DNA of 64,000 bases from Albugo candida (Eukaryota > Oomycota > Peronosporomycetes > Albuginales): contig JBDOQK010000016.1 of the NCBI GenBank assembly GCA_040437565.1, positions 124,001 to 188,000 on the forward strand. Reading direction: 5' to 3'. The first letter of the stretch is position 1. Every line of letters starts with the position of its first letter. Positions 31,927-42,842 of the stretch are shown here, one piece after another. A program made the translations under genes and the position numbers. The notes beneath the pieces are model-generated. The model had not been told where the DNA came from, searched no databases, and saw only the letters and a program-made list of their open reading frames with translations.

Positions 31927-34900
31927 ATGCCGAAATTCAGTGTCGGTGCATGCGTGCTCGTTATATGCATCCATCACTGTGTCACATTGGTCAAAACATC
32001 TTCGCAATGTGCATCCCCGTATGAAAATCTCGATCCGTCGACGGGCACTTGCCGCTGTCTTCCAGGATTCAGTGGTATGGGATGTCGAATGTGTGATTCG
32101 GACGATTCTTGTCGCCAAATAAGCGGAGATTCTGCTTCGAAATGCTCCAAAGGATTGAAGTACGAAAGTGTCGAAAGCCGAATGAAGACGTACCATTGTC
32201 AATTGCATCCGTCCATTGTTGTGACACAGGTCGATATGGCTTGTAATCGCACCGCAAGAACGTGTCAGTTCTATGCATTCGAACCGAATCGGACACAATT
32301 GGAGATGTACTATTTGTCGTGCAATCTCACCGATTGCAACTTCAAAACAGGGTCCAGCGATGGTGAATGCGGAGTCACACAGTGTAAGTGTGGTAAATCG
32401 TGCACGGCAATGACTCGTCAACTCATTTCGTCTATGATCAACGGGAAACCGGTCGGAATTGTTACCAGTGGATCCGATACGCTCACAGTCGACATTAAAG
32501 ACTCGCCCATTCCATTACGTNNNNNNNNNNNNNNNNNNNNNNNNNNNNNNNNNNNNNNNNNNNNNNNNNNNNNNNNNNNNNNNNNNNNNNNNNNNNNNNN
32601 NNNNNNNNNNNNNNNNNNNNCAGTGTAAGTGTGGTAAATCGTGCACGGCAATGACTCGTCAACTCATTTCGTCTATGATCAACGGGAAACCGGTCGGAAT
32701 TGTTACCAGTGGATCCGATACGCTCACAGTCGACATTAAAGACTCGCCCATTCCATTACGTTCCACGTGCACAGCTTCAGCTTGTGAGAATACGTCCACA
32801 TCAGCTGCTGCTGGAAACCATCGAGGCATGAATGGCTGGCTGATTGCGATCATTGTCGTCTGTGTGATTCTGATGATTGGGCTTGTCTTATTCTTCGCTT
32901 ATGTTCGCTGGAGAAAGACATATTTGGAGCAGCAAGAGCACGTGGAAGGTGCAAAGCTTTCCATGTTTGTTAGAGGAGATGCACATGTCTTTCAGTTCCG
33001 AAATATCGGCTGTCGAACTGTTGCGCCGAGTTTCTTGGGCAAGAAGTCGAACACTCCTGAGAAGATTATTTTGCACGGTATCTCTGGTCAGCTTCAATGT
33101 GGCAAAGTCATGGGTCTGCTGGGTCCAAGTGGATCAGGTAAATCGAGTCTGCTGAATACGTTAGCAGGCGTCTCGAACGGCTCATGCGAGATCACGGGTG
33201 AGGTGCTCATTGATCAGCATAAAATCACCAAAAGTATGCGTAAAACATCCGCGTACGTCCACCAAGATGTCACGTTATTTTCGACTTTGACTGTCCGAGA
33301 ATGCATCACGTATTCAGCCCAACTTCGTCTATCACCACGTGTTTCCGAGTCGAATAAAAAGGAGCTCATTGAGAGTATAATAAGCGAACTGAATCTCCAC
33401 AAGGTCGCTGATTCTCGGATAGGATCATCAGACTCTAAACGAGGTATTTCTGGTGGAGAACAGCGTCGAGTTGGCATCGGAATGGAGCTTGTGACTTCGC
33501 CTCAGGTGCGTCGAGAAGACGCCCTAATGGAAAAATTGCTGATCATTCGTGTAGATGATATTTCTTGATGAGCCGACCTCGGGACTCGATAGTGCGTCCG
33601 CAAATAGCTTGGTCCAATTGATTCGAAGACTTGCTGACCACGGTCGTATTATCATCATGAGCATCCATCAGCCAAGTGTTGACTCCTTCCTTGCGTTGGA
33701 TCGCATCATGTTGCTGGCAGAAGGAAGATTATTGTATCAAGGAGCACCACTATGTGCCAAAGCCTACTTTGAAGCTCGAGGGTACGAATTCCCAGAGGTA
33801 CGTGCGATCCATTTTTCTGCGTCATGTAATGGCTAACTATAATGCATCCGTAGAATGGAAGTATTGCCGAGTATCTGCTGAACATTGCGTCCAAGCCAGA
33901 AGGTCTGACGTATGACCCATCGACGGTCGAGATCGAGTCGGTTTCCACGACACTCAGCTCACGTTCCAATGAGTTCAAATCTTCAGAATTCGATAGAAAG
34001 CAATTCGACTCAATCGACCAAAGCCCGCTCGAAGAGGCTAGAGACACTGCCAAACACTGTGACGTCACGAATGGCTACAACCTGATTGTTACCACAAAGT
34101 GTGTGACCAAGAAAGATATTGACGCAGCATATTCGATGGAGCGGTCACGTTTGATGGAATTACGTGTCTTGTTCTGGCGCTCTGGTCTCAATTTGATACG
34201 TCATCGATCTCTGTTCCAACTTCACATGCTTTTGAGTGTGCTTTTGGGGCTTGTTGGAGGATTTATATTCAATCACGTAACCGATGATCTTGCGGGATTT
34301 CAAAATCGAAGTGGTGCTTTCTACTTCATCCTTACGTTTTTCGGGTTTGCAAGCTTGAGCTCGATGGATATTTTTCTGGCGGAGCGTTCCATTTTCATTC
34401 GAGAAACAGGTGGGCAATTCATCGCAAGATATTAGTGGTGCAACTTGTAATTGATATTTTCTGTAGGTGCGTTGTACTACACTCCATCCAGCTACTTTAT
34501 TGCAAAGAGCGCTTTGGATTCCGTATTTCTTCGAATTCTTCCAGCAACAGCGTTTGGCTGGTACGTTCAACATATTTGATGGATAGAAAGTTTGTCTGAT
34601 TATTGTTTTCCAGTATTTTCTATTGGATCATGGGACTCCAAGCCGAAAGCAGTCGCTTTTTATTGTTTCTTCTGACTGTGGTGCTATTCAATCTTTGCGC
34701 TGGATCCATCACGATCTTCGTGGGCACAGTGACACGCTCCGTTGGAGTCGCCAATTTGGTCTCGATTATAATTTTGTTGGTCATGCTCTTATTTGGTGGA
34801 TTCCTTCTGAATAACGACACCATGCCGGGAGCAGTAGCTTGGTTAAAACACATCTCCGCATTCAATTACGGCTTTGAGACGCTCATGACGAACGAACTGA

Positions 34901-35118
34901 GGGGTATCGTGCTGACTTTTAATGCTCCAGGCTATCCCTCCATCCCAATATATGGCGATGTATTCCTGAAGACAATGAAGCTCTACTACTCAAATCGATA
35001 CTACGACGTGCTGGCATTGGCAGTGCTAACATTTGCATTCCAAATTGGTGCGTATGCTTCGCTCTGTCACCAGGTCTCAGTAGAGCGAAAGCGAGGAATC
35101 TTGAAGGGATACATTTGA
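31927..35118 (+). CDS. ABCG half-transporter with cysteine-rich ectodomain (ADP1-like)
   Basis: Exons 31927-33505, 33555-33797, 33854-34409, 34467-34560 and 34614-35118. After removing the gap duplication the frame is 911 residues. The signal peptide (VGACVLVICIHHCVTL) is followed by an extracellular domain with EGF-like spacing (TGTCRCLPGFSGMGCRMC) and more cysteine pairs. A first membrane segment (GWLIAIIVVCVILMIGLVLF) comes before the nucleotide-binding domain: Walker A GLLGPSGSGKSS, signature ISGGEQRRVGIG, Walker B IFLDEPTSGLDS, H-loop IMSIHQPS. Then come the usual six-helix ABC2 membrane domain and a short tail. This reverse order (NBD before TMD) defines ABCG/White half-transporters. 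The extra ectodomain resembles yeast Adp1 and plant ABCG24/28. Substrate is unknown; it must dimerise to work. Confidence 0.94.
32380..32761. repeat. Assembly gap with duplicated flanks (141 bp)
   Basis: Bases 32380-32520 recur at 32621-32761 around 100 N, inside the ABCG ectodomain. Collapsing them keeps the frame. Confidence 0.96.
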
Positions 35119-35376
35119 CGATTGATAGCAAAAAGGCGATCAGATGCGATACATTTCGTAGTAATAGATAGACTGCAACGATGCAAAGTTGATGCGTTGC
35201 TTTTGTGTAGTTTCGGTGTTGCTTGACCACTAATGTGAACGAATCCGTTGACGTGACACTTGAACGAAGAGACTATAACTCTGCGTCACCTGCTGTATCT
35301 GTAATTTCCACATAGTACAATATCAGTTTTGCAAGACTCCCTAAGAAAAAGGACGCTAAAGCGCTCCGACTACGTA

Positions 35377-36619
35377 ATGAATCGTAACATCCGCTCCGAG
35401 ACTGTAGAATTCATCGTCAGAGTGCGTATCTTGATCTCCCATATAAGTGAGTTGATACTGATATGTCCATACTTCTCATACAGGCTGCTGAAGACTTGGT
35501 CTTGGCGGGGAAGGAGAGAAATATCGTCCGGGTTCCAGCGAATAATTTGTATTCTTGTCTGATGCAAAAGACACAGAGGTTTTCATCACTATTTCGCCAT
35601 TACAGCAAACATCATGGACTTCCTCGTGACTCACTGGAGTTCATGTTCACTGTTCGTTGACTCCACGCTGCATTGATAGCTTGAATGCTCTGACATCCTT
35701 CTCCCTCGAAAAGGATCAACTGGATCCAGATGGTTCCCCCGAGTCGGTTTTCTTGCAAAAGGTGAGATTTGAATCCATTTTTTCGCAAGAATATCCATAT
35801 TGTGACGCTGACATCATCTGAACAGAACGATATCATCCTTGTTCGACATCGCGCTCCAACAAGTAGCATCGCCAGACCGCTGGTAAACGATGACGAATAT
35901 TTTTCCAGGATGAAAGAGCTCCTATCAAGTGGAGAAAACAGCGATGTTGTGATTGAGGCAGGACCGGAAAGAGCTTCATTCCCTGCACATCGATCAATTC
36001 TCTCAGCGAGATGCGAATTCTTTCGTGCCATGTTGCGTCCAGGTGCGATGAAGGAAAGCACTGCAGGCGTTGTCCGAATCACAAACCACTCTGCAGAAAT
36101 GGTATCAAAAATGCTCGAATTTATCTACACCAATCGCGTCTCCGATCTGCACAAACTGGGATACGAGGTGCGTGGTATCATTTCTGTATTTCTCAATGTT
36201 GTACTCATCAAATGTTGTGGCATCAGCAACTGATTGAGCTTCTCACGCTCGCAGAACAATATCTTCTCGTCTCCTTACGCTGTGCATGTGAAGCCGCAGC
36301 CCAAGAGTTGCTGAATCTTGTAAATATCGGAAAGTTTTTGGTTGCAGCCGAAAATCACAACGCAAATTATTTGAAAGAGGCTTGCTTACAATTTTTCGTC
36401 GAATACCGCCACGAAATTCTTCAGGATGACGCATTCCGTGAAGAGGTTGAGAACTGTCCAACAATCGCATTTCAGCTCTTGAAGGTACTTGCACAGAACA
36501 TGCCGTTGATGCAAGTGGCGCCAATTGCTGTGTGCAGCACTATCAGTACTGAGAGCTCAAAACGACGAAGATTGTGCATGCCGTCCGATGAGGAAGAGAT
36601 ATCAAGAGATTGGACATAA
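35377..36619 (+). CDS. SUMO-like (Rad60-SLD type) plus BTB/POZ protein
   Basis: Five exons by my reading: 35377-35421, 35484-35651, 35714-35761, 35826-36167, 36227-36619; joined frame 331 residues. Residues 8-95 look like a ubiquitin/SUMO fold: SETVEFIVR, ERNIVRVPANNLYSCLMQ, then LEFMFTDQLDPDGSPESVFL and NDIILV, matching SUMO/Rad60-SLD 'F.FDG..L...DTP.S..L...DVI.V'. A BTB/POZ domain follows at about 120-230 (SDVVIEAGPERASFPAHRSIL, SARCEFFRAML, VSKMLEFIYTNRV), then a BACK-like helical region (LLTLAEQYLLVSLRCACEA). BTB proteins often dimerise and act as cullin-3 adaptors. There is no C-terminal Gly-Gly, so the SUMO-like part is not a conjugatable tag. The third exon uses an AAAAG acceptor; AAG acceptors also occur in the threonine deaminase gene. 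Confidence 0.85.
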
Positions 36620-36703
36620 ACACCAGTCATTGGCACTGCAAGCCACGTATTTATTCGGTGCACGTGCAACAGGTATCGGGATCGTTATAAGCGAACTGGA
36701 CGC

Positions 36704-37960
36704 AATGAGCCACTTTTGAATTAAGATTTTCTTTTGTCATCCTTCAAAGCCTTCGAATGGGAAACTCCCGAATTCGTCATTCCATTTCTTGTAAAACTCC
36801 AAATCGGAAGTAGCTACACTAGATCGCACTCCACGCAGCGCTTCTTCAAAGTCTTGGAGATTAATCGGGCGGACATTACTTGCGTCGACCGTGCGAATGT
36901 CTGTACAGCTGCGAATTGGTCCCATAGAAGCTTCTGTGCATAGAGACCGAACATCTGCACCAGAGTAGCCTACCAGAAAGATGCTTACAGTTTTTGGCTC
37001 GCGTGAATTCGTTCTCTCACCTTTGGTTTTCTCAGCTAACGTCTTCTTGCTCTCGTCCGTCAGAGCGTGTTTGTTATCTTCGAGTAGACGATTGATGATG
37101 TGCAGCCGAGCTTCTAGAGATGGAAGTGGGATGTATAAGCGTTTGACAAATCTCCTTCTTGCGGCATCGTCTAATTCCTGAGGTCGATTGGTAGCACCTA
37201 CGTATTCACATCGCGTTCAGTTACGAGCATACTATCTCAGCTGTTCCAGAGCAGACCTACGACAAGAATGGTGTCTTTGGANNNNNNNNNNNNNNNNNNN
37301 NNNNNNNNNNNNNNNNNNNNNNNNNNNNNNNNNNNNNNNNNNNNNNNNNNNNNNNNNNNNNNNNNNNNNNNNNNNNNNNNNAATGAGCCACTTTTGAATT
37401 AAGATTTTCTTTTGTCATCCTTCAAAGCCTTCGAATGGGAAACTCCCGAATTCGTCATTCCATTTCTTGTAAAACTCCAAATCGGAAGTAGCTACACTAG
37501 ATCGCACTCCACGCAGCGCTTCTTCAAAGTCTTGGAGATTAATCGGGCGGACATTACTTGCGTCGACCGTGCGAATGTCTGTACAGCTGCGAATTGGTCC
37601 CATAGAAGCTTCTGTGCATAGAGACCGAACATCTGCACCAGAGTAGCCTACCAGAAAGATGCTTACAGTTTTTGGCTCGCGTGAATTCGTTCTCTCACCT
37701 TTGGTTTTCTCAGCTAACGTCTTCTTGCTCTCGTCCGTCAGAGCGTGTTTGTTATCTTCGAGTAGACGATTGATGATGTGCAGCCGAGCTTCTAGAGATG
37801 GAAGTGGGATGTATAAGCGTTTGACAAATCTCCTTCTTGCGGCATCGTCTAATTCCTGAGGTCGATTGGTAGCACCTACGTATTCACATCGCGTTCAGTT
37901 ACGAGCATACTATCTCAGCTGTTCCAGAGCAGACCTACGACAAGAATGGTGTCTTTGGAA
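36704..37960. repeat. Assembly gap with duplicated flanks (about 578 bp)
   Basis: Bases 36704-37282 recur at 37382-37960 around about 99 N. The block carries the 3' end of FIGL1, which therefore appears twice in the window. Confidence 0.95.
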
Positions 37961-39525
37961 CGAGTCCCCGCTCCATCGAGCTGTACGAGAAACTCGGTTT
38001 TAATTCTCCGACTCGCTTCATTTTCATCCGTTCTACCGATAACAATCTCAAAACTTGGATTTGTTGCTTTTCTGAGAGCCTACCGCCGCTGGGTAAGCAG
38101 GGAATCAATCTCATCGATGAAGATGACTGAGGGCTACATAGAAAAAGAAGACTCAGCTCGATAAATCATCTTGCTTTCTTCAAACCTGTTTTACAGCGGC
38201 GACAGCAAAAAGAGTACGAACAAGCTTCTCTCCCTCCCCGGTCTATGATATTTCATCGCATAAGATGAATGGCCATATTTTGAGATTTGCTGACTCCTGC
38301 GTACCCATTTGCTGGTCAGAGAGCTCGCAGAAATACTGAAAAATGTAGCATTCGATTGATTTGCCATTGCTTTCCCAATGAGTGTTTTACCAGTACCTGG
38401 TGGTCCAAATAAGAGCAATCCTGGTAGGACAAGCAGCAGAATAAGTTATATACTGATATTGGGCGAGTTTACTTCACCTTTTGGAAGTGAACGAAGTCCA
38501 GTGAATATATCCGGCCGAGCCATGGGCCAAATGACGAGCTCGTTGATACACTTTTTGGCAAAGCTGAGACCAGCTATATCATCAAAACTTATCCGCTCTC
38601 CACAATCGACAATTTCCAGCTCGATCTTCGCCACTAGTTCTGGATCGCAGCTTTTCAATCTTGGGTCGATATCTTCGTTTTGCATCACTTTCCGTACGNN
38701 NNNNNNNNNNNNNNNNNNNNNNNNNNNNNNNNNNNNNNNNNNNNNNNNNNNNNNNNNNNNNNNNNNNNNNNNNNNNNNNNNNNNNNNNNNNNNNNNNNAA
38801 CGAAGTCCAGTGAATATATCCGGCCGAGCCATGGGCCAAATGACGAGCTCGTTGATACACTTTTTGGCAAAGCTGAGACCAGCTATATCATCAAAACTTA
38901 TCCGCTCTCCACAATCGACAATTTCCAGCTCGATCTTCGCCACTAGTTCTGGATCGCAGCTTTTCAATCTTGGGTCGATATCTTCGTTTTGCATCACTTT
39001 CCGTACGTCACCATTGCTGTATTGAAATAGCAGCATTTTAGAATCAGAAATCTCACTGAGTTGCTCATTGAGCGCATGTATACCCATTTTTCTCCTTCTT
39101 TTTTTCCACGGGTGATACAAATCGTTCACGAACTCTTGGTCTGTTCCCTTGTTGGATTTCATCCTGAGCGTCTTTGCCAAACAGATTTTCATTGATTGGA
39201 TGGTATGATGTACGTGTACGGCTAAAGCTTGGCGAGTTTCGTTTGCCCGTATCAGCTTCATCGATCTCTTTCTGTAAGCAAACGTATGTACGACCGTCTC
39301 AATAAACTTGAGACACGATTATGAAGCATCTTTGCATACCTCTAGCTTCTCTCCTGCCGTTTGAAATGTTGTTTGATGTTGTGTTTTCGTGAACCTTTCT
39401 TTGTGTGATTCATTCATTTCTTTCCAAGATTCATTTTGTCCATTCCTTTTGAATAAATGGCTGATATTGGATGGTTTGCTTCTTCCTTCTTCCCCATCTT
39501 TTATACGTGGCTTTTTCACGAGCAT
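36737..39525 (-). CDS. FIGNL1: Fidgetin-like 1 AAA ATPase
   Basis: Minus-strand gene crossing two gap duplications. The first exon is 39525-39340, and a second begins at 39271. Family features: RFVSPV motif before the ATPase, [18 protein letters not shown], Walker [25 protein letters not shown], Walker [47 protein letters not shown], and the Vps4-type C-terminal end ([18 protein letters not shown]). FIGNL1 belongs to the meiotic-clade AAA family. It limits crossovers by acting on RAD51/DMC1 filaments and interacts with FLIP; some relatives sever microtubules. Introns of 49-67 nt interrupt the ATPase domain, and the joined exons keep phase where I checked. The N-terminal part is shorter than in animals. 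The C-terminus is present twice only because of the assembly. Confidence 0.92.
38490..39007. repeat. Assembly gap with duplicated flanks (209 bp)
   Basis: Bases 38490-38698 recur at 38799-39007 around 100 N, inside FIGL1 just upstream of Walker A. Confidence 0.96.
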
Positions 39526-39590
39526 TTTGCGCGTACTAGGCTTCTGTTTCGTGTGCTGCCAGAAAATTCATTCAATCCAAATACTACACG

Positions 39591-40012
39591 CTAAATGATC
39601 CCGCTTACTTCGAAGAAGGACGCAAATTCAAGCTTCAACGAGTGAGTATCTATCACTTTGGCGTGATGCCAATTATCGCGACAAGCTTGCAGTAATTTTT
39701 GTCGCCTTTTAGACTGATACAATCTCCCACGTGTTTCTTTTTTTTTCACCAAGCAGATCTGCACTGTTTCAAGAGCGATCAGAAGCCTGCAAGTCCTTTG
39801 ATTACAATAGTCATACACATTCGGCAGTTTTCCAAATGTTTTATCGCCTCTAAAGCCTCAATTTCATTCTCACAATCTTCATTTGATGTGTATCCATCTA
39901 TGAAACGAATCAAAATGTTCAAAATCGCTAAATTCACTGCATTGTCGTGACTGTGAGATCGTAAAAGCTGCATTATCTGCGTTGCAGTTGGCGTCATCAT
40001 GCATAAAGTCAA
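39591..40012 (-). CDS. Small hypothetical protein (doubtful)
   Basis: Two overlapping minus-strand open stretches. The first (from an ATG at 39995 or nearby) reads TPTATQIMQLLRSHSHDNAV and then armadillo-like helical sequence (LAILNILIRFIDGY). The second ends at 39591 and is basic (VKKKETRGRLYQSKRRQKLL). A 32-nt GT-AG segment could join them in phase, but it is shorter than any other intron here. It may be a separate small gene or an upstream part of FIGL1. There is no recognised family. Confidence 0.35.
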
Positions 40013-40065
40013 CCCCGCACAAGTAGTACGTAAACCGAACGTAATATTAAGTCCTCATTAAGTTC

Positions 40066-42367
40066 TTATGCATTGGAACGCAACGAATAGCGCTTTGATA
40101 CGATTTTCGATTTGTTCGTTGCGCTCACTGTCGTGACTTCGGGACTTGAATTTTTTTTGGCGGTCATCCTTTTCCGTCCACTCGTTTTCTTTGAAGTTCT
40201 GATTGTATCTTTCTTTGCTTCCTTCAGACTCTTTTTGGCATTACTTTGTTTTGCTTTTGTTTGCTTGACTGGTACTCTCTTTCCAGCAGCACGCTTGCGA
40301 GGAGGGGAGGATGCATCGGAAGTAGCTCGAGCAACCGATTTTATCATGACTGGGTCTCGATTTTTCGATGTATTCCATACAATGGGATCACCTGGCTTGA
40401 ATTCACCTGCCAGCTTGCGGAATGTCTTGCGGTAAGAATCATAATCGGGTTTATCCTCGAATGCACATGCTCGAGACTGTTGAAGAAGTCCTGTCCATTC
40501 TTCTGCAGAAGAGAATAAAGTTGAGAGGATATTTGCCGTATGCTATGATAACGTACGAGGAAGAGATTCGCATAATTTCTGTAAAGGGATGCTTCTTTTC
40601 ATGCGTGCTCCTTCCTGGTCAGATGTAGCTTTTTGCCAAGGAAGATTGCCTCGCATCAGGTAGATAATAACGTAAAGCAACCCCTCAATGTCATCACGTC
40701 GGCTTGGGGCTATATTTGAGAGTGATTTTGTCAGAAATACGACCACGGTATCGCACATATTTTCACTAACTTGCTCCTTCATGACAATTGAGACTCAAAA
40801 ACGTCGGGGTTCCGACGATAGCACCAATCCTGTATTCCTTGTGCTTTCCTGCTGCCGTGACGTATCGGTCCGAAATACCAAAATCAACACAATAAACCTA
40901 GGTAGACATCACCATTCAAATCCTCACACGAGGTTGCTAGAAGCATGCACATTACTCTGCTTTCATTGACCCGATTCAGCATGAAATTTGCCGGTTTAAC
41001 GTCAACAAACAAGATGTTTTTGGTATGTAGGTACTGCAAGACATCCAACTACAAGGCACAAAAAGTAATGTGGCGTCATTATGCTTTCATCTAAAGCCTC
41101 ACAAGTTCATGAGCGATTCGCGCCGCCGTTGCATGCGAAATGGTGCCTTGATCGCTTAATGCGTCGTCTAATGTCCTACCCAGGCGTTCCATAACCAGAA
41201 AGCGATAACCCTGCGAATTGCTTGTTAGACACCTCTTCTAGTCTTCATATGCAGTTCAAACCTTGTCTTCGCCACAAGCTCTATCCGGAAGCTTTGGAAT
41301 CCCAGGATGATCGTTCAAATACGTTCGATAGAGCAGTTGCTCCGCGTACAAAGCATCAGCATTACGTTCTCGATCAGTCTTCTTTCGCTTCGTTCTCAAT
41401 GAGATCGGTGGATCGACAGGTGATATTTTCATTACAAAATCGTAAGCGCTTTGCCCTTNNNNNNNNNNNNNNNNNNNNNNNNNNNNNNNNNNNNNNNNNN
41501 NNNNNNNNNNNNNNNNNNNNNNNNNNNNNNNNNNNNNNNNNNNNNNNNNNNNNNNNNNACAAGCTCTATCCGGAAGCTTTGGAATCCCAGGATGATCGTT
41601 CAAATACGTTCGATAGAGCAGTTGTTCCGCGTACAAAGCATCAGCATTACGTTCTCGATCAGTCTTTTTTCGCTTCTTTCTCAATGAGATCGGTGGATCG
41701 ACAGGTGATATTTTCATTACAAAATCGTAAGCGCTTTGCCCTTTTTCTCTCACTAATCACGTAGTATTTACAGCTCACTCGTTTATTATCTTTCCATACC
41801 TTCATACACCTCACTACATGCTCCCGATCCAACCTTCTTCCCAAGTATCCAAGACTTGAGTTGAATGCCTTCGTGAAGTGAATGTTGCATCAGATCAACA
41901 AGTTTTCTATTGGATAAAAATAGGTCGTGTGATGTGACGTCTTTGAAGCAATTTGCATGCTTCAAGTCGCACACTCGCTGCATTTTGATCGCGCTTTTTG
42001 ACAATATAGCGCCGTTTAGCCTAGGATAAGACTCAGAGCGTAATATAAGTATGAACTTTTATCAACTAGTACAAGNNNNNNNNNNNNNNNNNNNNNNNNN
42101 NNNNNNNNNNNNNNNNNNNNNNNNNNNNNNNNNNNNNNNNNNNNNNNNNNNNNNNNNNNNNNNNNNNNNNNNNNNTTCCATACCTTCATACACCTCACTA
42201 CATGCTCCCGATCCAACCTTCTTCCCAAGTATCCAAGACTTGAGTTGAATGCCTTCGTGAAGTGAATGTTGCATCAGATCAACAAGTTTTCTATTGGATA
42301 AAAATAGGTCGTGTGATGTGACGTCTTTGAAGCAATTTGCATGCTTCAAGTCGCACACTCGCTGCAT
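40066..42367 (-). CDS. CK1-family protein kinase with basic tail
   Basis: Multi-exon minus-strand gene crossing two gap duplications. Glycine loop: LGKKVGSGACSEVYE. Lys in AYDFVMKISP. Catalytic loop: YLHTKNILFVDVKPANFML. DFG: VYCVDFGISDRY. CK1/VRK-type substrate region: SRRDDIEGLLYVIIYLMRGN then LPWQK. C-lobe: CAFEDKPDYDSYRKTFRKL, the CK1 hallmark. The order and motifs place it in the CK1 superfamily (CK1, TTBK, VRK). The HRD triplet reads F-V-D: the catalytic Asp and downstream Asn are kept, but His and Arg are not, so it is an atypical non-RD kinase. The last 95 residues are Lys/Arg/Ser-rich (PPRKRAAGKRVPVKQTKAK), perhaps for nuclear or chromatin binding. The start is taken as the ATG at 42367; the same codon appears in the other gap copy at about 41983. 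An upstream exon is possible. Confidence 0.85.
41274..41743. repeat. Assembly gap with duplicated flanks (185 bp, three mismatches)
   Basis: Bases 41274-41458 recur at 41559-41743 around 100 N, within the kinase gene. The copies differ at three positions (C/T, C/T, G/T), two of which change an amino acid. Two haplotypes of a diploid are the likely source. Confidence 0.9.
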
Positions 42368-42459
42368 TTTGATCGCGCTTTTTGACAATATAGCGCCGTT
42401 TAGCCTAGGATAAGACTCAGAGCGTAATATAAGTATGAACTTTTATCAACTAGTACAAG
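41792..42459. repeat. Assembly gap with duplicated flanks (284 bp)
   Basis: Bases 41792-42075 recur at 42176-42459 around 100 N, covering the first exon of the CK1-family kinase. Confidence 0.95.
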
Positions 42460-42842
42460 TACTTCTTGTACTACGTGGAGGGCTACACTACCGAATGATC
42501 TGCGATAATGCTTTGACACTTGGGCGTGAGAGCAACTCTTTTATCTCCGTCGAAAGGCAGATCCTTTTCAACGACACCATGATGAAGCTTATTAGTAGTT
42601 GCCAAATTCTATCGAGACTCGTTGACGTTGCATACATTATCAAGACCAAGGGTCTGTCTCTACCATCCTCCATGCGATAAGATCTCATGGACATTGCCCC
42701 CTTCCTGTATAAAGACATCATCTTGTAAGACTGGCGTTCTCTTATCAACCCGCATGTTTTCTGACTCGTTGATGGGCGACTATTAGCTCAAAGGACGCCA
42801 TCCAATTTTCCAAATTCATTTTGTTGAATTGAAGACTATTTC
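42460..42842. other. Region between divergent kinase and dynein light chain genes
   Basis: About 380 bases, presumably a bidirectional promoter. A minus-strand open stretch (ATG near 42756, MRVDKRTPVLQDDVFIQ) and another starting MNLENWMASFELI suggest a possible very small spliced gene, but I cannot build a convincing model. Confidence 0.35.

Noticed and set aside
36737-37960. Tandem duplication of the FIGL1 C-terminus
   Set aside because: The copies are identical and separated only by Ns, so this is an unmerged contig overlap.
38446-39261. Frame beginning [11 protein letters not shown] as the FIGL1 N-terminus
   Set aside because: It overlaps the better frame ([12 protein letters not shown]) that splices in phase to the ATPase domain and carries the family's conserved FVSP block.
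41983-42367. Two kinase first exons
   Set aside because: Same cause: 284 bp repeated identically around an N run.
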